Source of the DNA: Nitrospinota bacterium
GTDB lineage: Bacteria > UBA8248
Direction of reading: 5' to 3'
Assembly: GCA_011523725.1 (NCBI GenBank)
Contig: WTGD01000335.1
Span: forward strand, 1 to 19,380
Length of the DNA stretch: 19,380 nucleotides
The notes beneath the pieces are model-generated. The model was not told the origin of the DNA and did no database searches. It saw only the letters and a list, made by a program, of their open reading frames with translations. Position numbers and translations under genes: made by a program. Below are positions 1 through 6,406 of this stretch, piece after piece (position 1 is the first letter of the stretch; every line of letters begins with the position of its first letter).

Positions 1-120
1 GGGCAAGAAAAATCAAAGCCCCCTCTGCCCGGCGGGGGCGCATCGCCTTTTTAGACCCCCCTGTTAAGGGGGGTAGGGGGGGTTGCCTTTACCCTCTCCG
101 GGGCTTTTTCAACAACCCTC
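1..120. repeat. GC-rich intergenic leader with two hairpins
   Basis: No gene is visible here. Two perfect inverted repeats can be read: GCCCCC (18-23) with GGGGGC (34-39), and ACCCCCC (55-61) with GGGGGGT (68-74) around a 6-nt loop TGTTAA. A longer-range pair AAAGCCCC (15-22) / GGGGCTTT (97-104) encloses both. A T-run (48-52) lies 8 nt past the first stem, so it could end a gene lying before the window on the plus strand. C-run/TTAA/G-run hairpins of this kind are often dispersed intergenic repeats, but only one copy is seen in this window, so repeat status is inference. Confidence 0.35.
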
Positions 121-141
121 CGCGCGCCCTCGACTTTCATC

Positions 142-171
142 TTGCGTGAACCGCCGGTGATGTGGTATTTT
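142..171 (+). promoter_or_regulatory. possible promoter of the polymerase gene
   Basis: TTGCGT (142-147) and TATTTT (166-171) are separated by 18 nt, followed by an AT-rich stretch and the ATG at 196. Both boxes are imperfect matches to the sigma70 consensus. I see no convincing LexA box, so SOS control cannot be argued from this sequence. Confidence 0.25.
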
Positions 172-195
172 CGCTTTTTATTCTCTTGGTGAGCC

Positions 196-1434
196 ATGCG
201 CCGACCAACCAGACCGAAGCGGCTCTATATCGATTTCGACGGCTTTTTCGCGGCCTGCGAGGAACAGGCGGACCCCGGCCTGCATGGCCGTCCCGTCGGG
301 GTCATACCGTTCGCGGGCGCGCGCAACAGTTGCGTGATCGCCGCGAACGCCGCGGCCAAGAGGTTCGGCGTCAAGACCGGGACCATGATCGCAGAAGCCC
401 GCCGGTTGTGCCCCCGGATAGCGCTCGCGCCGCAGCGGCCGGACCTGTACGTCCGGATCCACCATCGGGCCATGGCTGCGGTGCTCTCCGTGCTGCCGAT
501 CGACGTCGTTTGCTCGATCGACGAGTTCGCCGCCGTCCTGGGGAACCGGGACCGCCCCGAGGAGGTCGCGGGAAGCATCAAGGCCCGGGTGCGGGCCGCC
601 GTCGGGGAGCGCATCACCTGCTCCATCGGCTGTGCGCCCAACAGGTGGCTCGCCAAGATCGCCGCGGAACTGGAAAAGCCGGACGGCCTGACGGTGTTGC
701 TTCCCGGCGACCTGCCCGGTCCTCTGCTCCACCTCGGGCTGGAGACGTTGCCCGGGGTGGGGAGGCGCGTGCGCGCGCGTTTGAGGCGCAGCGGGATGGC
801 GAGTGTCGAGGACATCTGGAACACCGACCCCGGACGGCTGCGTTCGATCTGGGGCAGCGTGAACGGCGCGCGCTTTTGGTACGCGCTTCACGGCTACGCC
901 GTGGAGCCGCCGGTGACGAGACGCGGCTCGATCGGCCACGGCCGGGTCCTGCCTCCCGGGGAGCGCAGCGCCGGGTCCGCCCGGCCGATGGCCAGACAAC
1001 TGGTGGTGAAGGCGGCCCGGCGCCTGCGCCGGGAGGGATTCTTCGCCCGGAGGCTCACCCTGTCGGCCGACTGTCTCGATGCGCCCTCCTGGACGGCTTC
1101 GGCGGCCGTCCCGAGAGCGAACGACGACCTGACCTGCCTGGGCGTCCTCTCGGCGCTCTGGGATGCACTCGCCGCGGCGCGGAGCCGGGCCGCGGTGTTC
1201 CGGATCGCCGTGTCGTTCGACCGGTTCCTCCCGTCGGATGAAGCGCAGCTCGAGCTGTCTCTCGGCGCGCCGGACGAGGGGCGCCGGCTGGCGAGGCTGA
1301 GCGCCGCCGTCGATTCGATCAACGCCCGCTATGCGCGCACCGTCGTCGGCTACGGCGGGTGCGCTCCTCCGGGCGGCTATGTGGGGGCCAAGATCGGATA
1401 CGGCCGCGTTCCCGGGCTCGAGGATTTCCAGTAA
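196..1434 (+). CDS. Y-family DNA polymerase (UmuC/DinB-like)
   Basis: This is a translesion DNA polymerase, which would copy damaged templates in the cytoplasm. The catalytic palm is clear: D13 and D15 in YIDFDGFFAACEE, then SIDE at 107-110, giving D109 and E110. The SIGCAPNRWLAKIAAELEKP-type block follows at 143-162, and a helix-hairpin-helix LPGVGRRVRARL lies at 185-196. The little-finger region runs from about 240 to the end. The 412-residue length suits the family. The ATG at 196 is used because the overlapping frame opened at 162 lacks these motifs. The C-terminal part (a PPGGYVGAKI-like segment, about 379-388) recalls, from memory, the Y-polymerase subgroup common in alphaproteobacterial chromosomes and plasmids rather than E. 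coli DinB. I cannot identify a beta-clamp peptide with confidence. The next gene overlaps its stop codon. Confidence 0.9.
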   Translation: MRRPTRPKRLYIDFDGFFAACEEQADPGLHGRPVGVIPFAGARNSCVIAANAAAKRFGVKTGTMIAEARRLCPRIALAPQRPDLYVRIHHRAMAAVLSVLPIDVVCSIDEFAAVLGNRDRPEEVAGSIKARVRAAVGERITCSIGCAPNRWLAKIAAELEKPDGLTVLLPGDLPGPLLHLGLETLPGVGRRVRARLRRSGMASVEDIWNTDPGRLRSIWGSVNGARFWYALHGYAVEPPVTRRGSIGHGRVLPPGERSAGSARPMARQLVVKAARRLRREGFFARRLTLSADCLDAPSWTASAAVPRANDDLTCLGVLSALWDALAAARSRAAVFRIAVSFDRFLPSDEAQLELSLGAPDEGRRLARLSAAVDSINARYARTVVGYGGCAPPGGYVGAKIGYGRVPGLEDFQ

Positions 1435-1685
1435 TGGCGCTTCGCCTGGGCGATTACGCCGAAGGAGGCTGGTATTTCATCGCGGGGTGCAAGGCCTGCG
1501 GCCGGGAGACGGCCCTGGAACCCGCCGAACTCCTGGCCCGGCCGGAGACGGGACGAGTGCACCGCGGAATGCGCCTGGAAGACCTCGAACCCCTCTTGCG
1601 CTGCCGGGAGTGCCGCTCCAGGGCGGCGCGTATCGAGCCGGTCGCCAGAACCCGCAAGCAAGGTTTCGTCGGCGGGATGATCTGA
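1434..1685 (+). CDS. small two-CxxC (putative zinc-ribbon) protein coupled to the polymerase
   Basis: This is an 83-residue protein whose ATG overlaps the polymerase stop (TAATG), so the two are probably translationally coupled. It has two cysteine pairs, CKAC near residues 19-22 and CREC near 57-60, spaced as in a four-cysteine zinc ribbon. The rest is rich in Arg and Glu. No catalytic domain is recognised. The overlap start is preferred over an in-frame GTG-type start at 1359, because that extension lies inside the polymerase gene and looks like read-through of another frame. It could bind nucleic acid or the polymerase, or be a structural accessory; that is inference from position alone. 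Confidence 0.7.
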   Translation: MALRLGDYAEGGWYFIAGCKACGRETALEPAELLARPETGRVHRGMRLEDLEPLLRCRECRSRAARIEPVARTRKQGFVGGMI

Positions 1686-1692
1686 GAGGCGA

Positions 1693-1711
1693 GGCGCTTT
1701 TCGAGAGCGCC
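1693..1711 (+). terminator. hairpin after the polymerase/CxxC pair
   Basis: GGCGCT (1693-1698) and AGCGCC (1706-1711) form a perfect 6-bp stem with a 7-nt loop, 7 nt after the stop at 1685. No T-run follows, so it is at best a weak or Rho-assisted terminator, or an mRNA-stabilising hairpin. Confidence 0.25.
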
Positions 1712-1757
1712 GGGCGTTCCGTCTCATGCCGGTTTCGCCGTGAGAGCCCTGCGCGCC

Positions 1758-1786
1758 TTGCGGAGCGCGGGTCGGGATTGTAGGAT
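1758..1786 (+). promoter_or_regulatory. possible promoter of the oxidoreductase pair
   Basis: TTGCGG (1758-1763), 17 nt, then TAGGAT (1781-1786) lies just before the oxidoreductase gene at 1814. The spacing is ideal but the boxes match the consensus only partly (3/6 and 4/6). Confidence 0.25.
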
Positions 1787-1813
1787 TCGCCGGATTTCAG
1801 GGAGAGACGCAAG

Positions 1814-2905
1814 ATGGTGATTCAAAAGAAAGAGGTCGGCGTCGGCCTGATTGGCGCGGGCAAGATCGGCTCGCTCCGCGCGCATCTGGCGGCCACCTCG
1901 CCGGTGGTGAATTTTTTCGCCATATCCGACATCGACGCAGAACGCGCGCGCGCCGTCGCCCAGCAGAACGAGGCGGCCTTTCACACTTCGGATAATCGCG
2001 AAGTCATCGAACACCCCCAGGTGGACGCCCTCATCGTCTCCACGCCCGAGGGCGAGCACACCGATGCCATCTGCATGGCGCTCGAAATCGGAAAGCCCGT
2101 GCTGGTGGAGAAGCCCATCGCGCTCACGCTGCCCGATGCGGACAGGATCATGGAGTCCAAGGCCAAAGGCGGTGCGGAGCTCTACATCGGCTACACGCAG
2201 CGGATCAGGCGAAAGTTCCTCGCCATCAAGGAGCACATCGACGCGGGCCGCCTGGGCGAGGTGATGACCGCGCGCATGACCATCTACAACACGCGCCCCA
2301 CGGCGCGCCAGGTCTACCTGCGCGCTCCGCACGCGAATCCCTTCACGGACGAGATCACCTACATGGCGGACATGGCGCTGTGGTTCTTCCAGCCCCGGAA
2401 ACCGGTGCGCGTCTACGCGCAGGCGGGAAGCGAGGTGTTTCACGATCACCCCGATCAGATGGGCGATTACGGCTGGGCGGTCGTGACCTTCGAGGATGGT
2501 GCTGCGGCGTGCCTGGGCGGGAACTGGGCGCTGCCCGAGTACTGGCCCGCCACGGTGGCGACCATCAGTATGGACATCTTCGGGAGCGAGGGCGCCATCC
2601 GCATCGACGACGGCCACAAGGACGTGATGATGGTGGGCAACGAGCGCGTCCCCTCGCCCTATGCGCCCGATTCCTCGGTGGAGGTCGCCTTTTTGGGCTC
2701 CGCCATGCCGGGGGACTGGGCGGTGGGCGATTTCGTGGGGCCGATGCGGGACGAGACGCGGCTGTTCCTGGAGCGCGTCACCACCGGCAAGGAAGTGCCG
2801 CTTTGCGACGCGGAGACGGGCCGCGCCGTGCTCGAACTCACCCTCGCCATGGAAGAGAGCGCCCGCCGGGGCGGCGAGGTTATCGAACTGCCGTTCAAGG
2901 GATGA
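1814..2905 (+). CDS. Gfo/Idh/MocA-family oxidoreductase, copy 1
   Basis: This is an NAD(P)-dependent dehydrogenase of the inositol/sugar type, 363 residues, the usual length. The N-terminal Rossmann fold carries GAGKIG at 14-19. The family EKP signature is E99-K100-P101, with K100 the catalytic lysine. The C-terminal substrate domain has D179-x3-Y183-x2-D186-x3-W190. Inositol dehydrogenase has His at the Tyr position, but glucose-fructose oxidoreductase and dimeric dihydrodiol dehydrogenase use Asp and Tyr there, so the enzyme is probably active. The ATG is preceded by GGGAGAGA. A close paralog follows 9 nt downstream with the same active-site pattern, so the two may be a heteromeric pair or act on related sugars or cyclitols. 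The substrate is unknown. Confidence 0.9.
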   Translation: MVIQKKEVGVGLIGAGKIGSLRAHLAATSPVVNFFAISDIDAERARAVAQQNEAAFHTSDNREVIEHPQVDALIVSTPEGEHTDAICMALEIGKPVLVEKPIALTLPDADRIMESKAKGGAELYIGYTQRIRRKFLAIKEHIDAGRLGEVMTARMTIYNTRPTARQVYLRAPHANPFTDEITYMADMALWFFQPRKPVRVYAQAGSEVFHDHPDQMGDYGWAVVTFEDGAAACLGGNWALPEYWPATVATISMDIFGSEGAIRIDDGHKDVMMVGNERVPSPYAPDSSVEVAFLGSAMPGDWAVGDFVGPMRDETRLFLERVTTGKEVPLCDAETGRAVLELTLAMEESARRGGEVIELPFKG

Positions 2906-2914
2906 GATGAGAAG

Positions 2915-4003
2915 ATGAAGCAGATCGGTTTGGGCATCGTGGGTTCGGGACGCATGGGGAGGCTGCGCGCGCACCTGGCGTCCGGCTCGCCCGAGGTGAA
3001 ATTTTTGGCGCTTTCGGACAAGGACCCGGCGCGCGCGAAACTCATCGCCGAAGAAACGCAGGCCGATTTCCACACCGGCGACAACGAGGCGGTAATCGCG
3101 CACGCGGACGTGGACGCGGTGATCGTCTCGACGCCTGAGTTCGATCACGCCGACGCCGTCTGCCGGGCCCTGGAACTCGGAAAGCCCGTTCTGTGCGAGA
3201 AGCCGATATCCTTGTCGCTGGAGGATGCGGACAGGATTCTCGCGGCGTATGAAAAATCGAACGCCGAACTATTCATCGGCTACACGCAGCGGCAAAGGCG
3301 GCGATTCCTGAACGCCAAGGAACAGATTCAGCGGGGCCGCCTCGGGCATCTGCAGACCGCGCGCGCCACGCTCTACAACGTCACCACGAACGGGGCGGAG
3401 ATCTACAAGCGCGCCGCCCACGCCGGGCCCGTCACCGACACGCTCACCTACATGGTGGACATCTGCCTCTGGTATTTCGAGGGCAGAAAGCCCAGGCGCG
3501 TCTACGCCCAGGGGGGCAGCAAGGTGTTCCCGCATCATCCGATGGGCTGCGGCGACTGGGCGTGGGCGATCCTCACCTTCGAGGACGGCGGCACCGTGAA
3601 CTTCGGCTGTTCGTGGATACTGCCGGACAACTGGCCGGCGAACATCACCTCCATCGACCTCGAAGTCATGGGTACCGAGGGGGCCATCGCCATAGACGAT
3701 TCGCACAAGAACGCCGTCATGGCGACGAACAAGGGCGTGCCCTCGCCGTATGTGGACGGCATGACCTCGGACGTCGTGTTCCTCGAATCCATGATGGCGG
3801 GCGACTGGCTGGTGGGCGATTTCTGGGGGCCGATGCGCGATGAGACGAGGCTGTTCCTGGAAAGGGTGACGATGGGCCGGAGCGTATCCCTCGCGCTTCC
3901 CGAACACGCCCGCACCGTGCTCGAGGTGACGCTGGCGATCGAGCATAGCGCAAAAGAGAACAGGCCCATCGACTTTCCGCTCACGGGCGTCCATTCTCAT
4001 TAA
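2915..4003 (+). CDS. Gfo/Idh/MocA-family oxidoreductase, copy 2
   Basis: This is a tandem paralog of the preceding gene (362 residues), with matching segments throughout: the Rossmann loop GSGRMGRLRAHLA near 11-23, E95-K96-P97, the GYTQRxRR block near 122-129, D175-x3-Y179 and GPMRDETRLFLERVT near the C-terminus. It starts at an ATG 9 nt after the previous stop, so both are on one message. The two copies have clearly diverged (for example CEKPISLSLEDADRILAAYEK against VEKPIALTLPDADRIMESKAK), which points to an old duplication with retained function rather than a recent copy. NAD(P)-linked oxidation or reduction of a polyol or sugar is expected. No transporter or kinase nearby identifies the substrate. 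Confidence 0.9.
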   Translation: MKQIGLGIVGSGRMGRLRAHLASGSPEVKFLALSDKDPARAKLIAEETQADFHTGDNEAVIAHADVDAVIVSTPEFDHADAVCRALELGKPVLCEKPISLSLEDADRILAAYEKSNAELFIGYTQRQRRRFLNAKEQIQRGRLGHLQTARATLYNVTTNGAEIYKRAAHAGPVTDTLTYMVDICLWYFEGRKPRRVYAQGGSKVFPHHPMGCGDWAWAILTFEDGGTVNFGCSWILPDNWPANITSIDLEVMGTEGAIAIDDSHKNAVMATNKGVPSPYVDGMTSDVVFLESMMAGDWLVGDFWGPMRDETRLFLERVTMGRSVSLALPEHARTVLEVTLAIEHSAKENRPIDFPLTGVHSH

Positions 4004-4015
4004 GTCCCATTCGCG

Positions 4016-4393
4016 GTGAAACCCGGGCAACAGACCCTGCTCTCGCATCCTCAGTATGAACTCAGAAAATCCGTCTCGGGCGATGGTGCGCATTTCACGC
4101 TCTCAGGCGACCTCGATGCCGAAGGTGCGGCCCGCGTTCTGGAAGCGATGGAAGGCGAGAGCTTGCGCGCCGAAATCACGAGCCTCGACTTAGAGGAGCT
4201 GGAGCTGCTAGATGGCTCCGCCGTCGCCCGGATGGTGGATTTCATAAGGCTCCTTTTGAGTGTCTCCAGGCGAGTCCAAGTATTCAAATCACCGCAGTCT
4301 CTGGCGCACACCCTCTACCGGGTGGGGATGCTGGAGGGAGACGCGCGGCTCGAACTCGTCGACCCAAGGCAGGAAGAGGGCACGGCCAACTGA
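4016..4393 (+). CDS. STAS-domain protein (anti-sigma antagonist-like)
   Basis: This is a 125-residue single-domain protein beginning at a GTG 12 nt after the oxidoreductase stop; no ATG is available near it. The pattern LSGDLDAEGAARVLEAM (29-45), LDLEELELLDGSAV (57-70) and the C-terminal RVQVFKSPQSLAHTLYRVGML block follow the beta-alpha STAS fold of SpoIIAA, RsbV and MlaB. In SpoIIAA the segment is D-S-S-G with the first Ser phosphorylated; here it is D66-G67-S68-A69, so that Ser is Gly. It may be a non-phosphorylated binding module or an MlaB-like protein. No partner kinase or Mla transport gene is in the window. Expression with the oxidoreductases is inferred from spacing only. Confidence 0.65.
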   Translation: MKPGQQTLLSHPQYELRKSVSGDGAHFTLSGDLDAEGAARVLEAMEGESLRAEITSLDLEELELLDGSAVARMVDFIRLLLSVSRRVQVFKSPQSLAHTLYRVGMLEGDARLELVDPRQEEGTAN

Positions 4394-4443
4394 GGCGAAG
4401 CAATCCGCTTCTGAAAGCATGATTCGAACAAGAGGAACCATCC

Positions 4444-5328
4444 ATGAGTCCCGTATCGCCCGATGACCCTTATGAGCGAAAGCGCGTCCGGGTGCTCGAC
4501 GCGGAGATGGCATATGTCGAAGCGGGCGAGGGCGCACCCATCGTTTTGCTGCACGGAAATCCGGCCACCTCATATCTCTGGCGGAACGTGATCCCCCACC
4601 TGGAAGGCTTGGGAAGGTGCCTGGCGCCCGACCTCATGAACAGCGGCGAGTCGGACAACATCCCCGGCGGCGGCTGCCGCTACCGGGATCACATCCCCTA
4701 TATGGACGCGTGGTTCGAGGCCGTGGGCGCGACGGAAAACGCCTTTTTTGTGCTCCACGACTGGGGCGCGGCGCTGGGCTTCCACCGCGTCGCGCGGTTC
4801 CCGGAGCAGACAGTCGGCTTAGCCTATATGGAGTCCATGGTGCGCCCGCGCCTCTGGACGGACATGCCCGAAGACAGGATCGCGCAGTTCCAGACGCTGC
4901 GCGGCGAGGCGGGGCTAGGCATGGTGATGGAGGATAATTTTTTCGTCGAGACCATGCTCCTCGAGCGCGGAATCGTGCGCGATCTGAGCGAGGCGGAAAA
5001 AGAGGCCTATAGAAAACCCACCCGGGACTCCCGGAAAAGAAGGCAGACCCACCAGTGGGCCTGTGAGATCCCCTTCGAGGGCGAGCCGGCGGACAACTAC
5101 GAGATCGTGAAGCGCTACAGCGATTATCTGCGCTCGAGCGGGGATCTCCCCAAGCTCTTCATCAACTGCGAGTACGGACACGCACTGGCGGGGGCCGCGC
5201 GCGCGTTCTGCCGCGAGTGGCCCAACCAAGAGGAGATCACCATCTCGACGCGCCACTACGGGCAGGAGGACTGCCCCGATGAGATAGGGCGAGCCGTGGC
5301 GGCGTTTATCCGTAAAGTGCGGGGGTGA
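4444..5328 (+). CDS. haloalkane dehalogenase (DhaA/LinB type)
   Basis: This is an alpha/beta hydrolase, 294 residues, that should cleave carbon-halogen bonds of haloalkanes by nucleophilic attack and water, giving an alcohol and halide. The pattern is nearly residue-for-residue that of Rhodococcus DhaA: N39 in LLHGNPATSYLWRN and W107 as halide-binding pair, D106 in HDWGAALGFH as nucleophile, E130 in YMESM as acid, and H271 in RHYGQED as base (DhaA uses N41, D106, W107, E130 and H272). The cap domain (about 135-215) keeps the family outline, including an EGEPADN segment. The start ATG follows AGAGGA. A cupin gene follows closely. The natural substrate cannot be told, and related luciferases of the same fold must be kept in mind, though the Asp/Trp/Asn/Glu/His set favours dehalogenase. 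Confidence 0.88.
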   Translation: MSPVSPDDPYERKRVRVLDAEMAYVEAGEGAPIVLLHGNPATSYLWRNVIPHLEGLGRCLAPDLMNSGESDNIPGGGCRYRDHIPYMDAWFEAVGATENAFFVLHDWGAALGFHRVARFPEQTVGLAYMESMVRPRLWTDMPEDRIAQFQTLRGEAGLGMVMEDNFFVETMLLERGIVRDLSEAEKEAYRKPTRDSRKRRQTHQWACEIPFEGEPADNYEIVKRYSDYLRSSGDLPKLFINCEYGHALAGAARAFCREWPNQEEITISTRHYGQEDCPDEIGRAVAAFIRKVRG

Positions 5329-5384
5329 GGCAAGAGTTCATCTTTCAAGTTCAGGCGAGAGACCTGAAACGCAAGGAGTATGAA

Positions 5385-5765
5385 ATGCCCATATACCGGT
5401 TCGAAGACCTGAAGGACGTGCGGCAGAACCCCGGCCTCTCCTCGGGCCACGGGGAGAGCATCAAGGGGGAGCGGATGTATTTCTGCCACCGCATCTGGGA
5501 GGCGGGCACGGAGGCGAAGCCCCACTATCACGCCTGCGAGCAGTTCATCTACATCATGCGCGGGAGGCAGAAGTTCACGATGGGCGGCGAGGTGCACGAG
5601 CTGGGCCCCGGCGACGTCATCCACATCCCCGCGAACGAGGTCCACGCCGCGGAGATGATCGAGGAGGTCGAGGCCATCTACGTCAAGGACACTACCTGGA
5701 GCCTCAAGGGGGTGGCCGCGGGCGAAGCCGCGCCCGATGCGCCGCCGCCGGATGATCCGTTTTAG
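5385..5765 (+). CDS. single-domain cupin protein A
   Basis: This is a 126-residue cupin. Motif 1 is H47-x-H49-x2-E52, motif 2 is GPGDVIHIPANEVH with H87, so a three-His/one-Glu metal site is complete. The start ATG at 5385 is chosen because AAGGAG lies 6 nt ahead; the frame can be opened back to a GTG at 5325 overlapping the dehalogenase stop, but that extension shows no cupin homology. It ends in a short Pro/Asp-rich tail. Small cupins of this kind act as metal-dependent dioxygenases or isomerases, or as sugar or ligand binders; the function here is not determined. It lies 56 nt behind the dehalogenase and is probably co-transcribed with it. Confidence 0.82.
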   Translation: MPIYRFEDLKDVRQNPGLSSGHGESIKGERMYFCHRIWEAGTEAKPHYHACEQFIYIMRGRQKFTMGGEVHELGPGDVIHIPANEVHAAEMIEEVEAIYVKDTTWSLKGVAAGEAAPDAPPPDDPF

Positions 5766-5782
5766 TAAAGCGAATCACTCTC

Positions 5783-5829
5783 GTAGGGACAGGTCGCGAC
5801 CTCGGACAGGCACAGGGGCCTGTCCCTAC
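5783..5829. repeat. inverted repeat between converging cupin genes
   Basis: GTAGGGACAGG (5783-5793) is perfectly complementary to CCTGTCCCTAC (5819-5829), 11 bp with a 25-nt loop. The left half also holds a 12-nt palindrome AGGTCGCGACCT (5791-5802). It sits in the 84-nt gap between two genes that run toward each other, so it could end transcription from both sides, although no T-run follows either arm. From memory, GTAGGGACAGG-type hairpins occur as dispersed repeats in environmental genomes; only one is present here. Confidence 0.6.
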
Positions 5830-5849
5830 AGCCGACATCGTCCGATTAT

Positions 5850-6266
5850 CTACACCTCCCCGTTAAGCTCCTCCGCCTTGGCGTCGAGGTGTTTGATGAT
5901 GTCCTGAAGGTCGTCCGGGTAGTGGTGGTCTGCCCCCAGGTCGGGGTCTTCGGCGGGGGATTTCGCCACGAACATCACCGCCTTTTCGGTGAGCGTCCTG
6001 CCGCCGTGGAGCGTTCCCCGGGGGATGTGGACGATGTCGCCGGGGCCGATGATCCGCTCCTCATCGCCCAGGCGCATGTATCGCTTCCCCTCGATGACGT
6101 AGATGTATTGCTCCTCGTCCTCGTGCCAGTGGGGCTTCGAGCCCGTGCCCCTGCGGTAGGTGACCACGCCCGCCTTCATGAACTCCCCGGCCAGGGGCTT
6201 GTACTCGCCCGGGTTTCCCGTGCGGAGCTGTACGTTCTCGATGGTCTCGGTGCTGTAAAAAGGCAT
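5850..6266 (-). CDS. single-domain cupin protein B
   Basis: This is a 138-residue cupin on the opposite strand. Metal-site residues are H46, H48 and E52 (HWHEDEEQYIYVIEG) and H87 (GPGDIVHIPRGTLH). The start at 6266 is preferred to an in-frame upstream start at 6314 because AAGGAGG lies 6 nt before it. It resembles cupin A along most of its length: the same MP-x-Y start, xSKPHWH against EAKPHYH, YIYV against FIYI, and GPGDIVHIP against GPGDVIHIP, with H46/H48/E52/H87 nearly superposing. The C-terminus has an acidic segment rich in Asp, Glu and His. The two are probably paralogs placed tail to tail. Ligand and reaction are unknown. Confidence 0.85.
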   Translation of the reverse strand: MPFYSTETIENVQLRTGNPGEYKPLAGEFMKAGVVTYRRGTGSKPHWHEDEEQYIYVIEGKRYMRLGDEERIIGPGDIVHIPRGTLHGGRTLTEKAVMFVAKSPAEDPDLGADHHYPDDLQDIIKHLDAKAEELNGEV

Positions 6267-6306
6267 GTATGACCTCCTTGGAGTGTTCAACCGCCGAAAA
6301 GGATTG

Positions 6307-6325
6307 GGAATCATAACCCGATTCC
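6307..6325. promoter_or_regulatory. possible operator between divergent genes
   Basis: GGAATC (6307-6312) and GATTCC (6320-6325) form a 6-bp inverted repeat with a 7-nt centre in the 140-nt gap between cupin B (minus) and the hydrolase at 6407 (plus). The position suits a regulator shared by both genes, but no convincing promoter pair is seen and the arms are short. Confidence 0.25.
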
Positions 6326-6406
6326 AAGAAGCGGATCATCTCGCGTATACTTGGCCGCATCACAGGCAAGAGCGGTTCCATATATCGACATACGAGGAGA
6401 GCACGC

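Noticed and set aside
162..1241. 359-codon plus-strand frame overlapping the polymerase
   Set aside because: The alternative frame has Y-polymerase motifs; this one is a low-complexity Arg/Gly/Pro-rich shadow.
1724..3148. Long open frame on the minus strand opposite the oxidoreductase genes
   Set aside because: It mirrors the coding frame of real plus-strand genes in GC-rich DNA, has no recognisable domain and an Arg/His-rich composition typical of antisense shadows.
1814..4003. Loss of the catalytic His in both oxidoreductases as a sign of inactive enzymes
   Set aside because: Asp-x3-Tyr is an established active variant in this superfamily, and the catalytic Lys and Rossmann motifs are intact in both.
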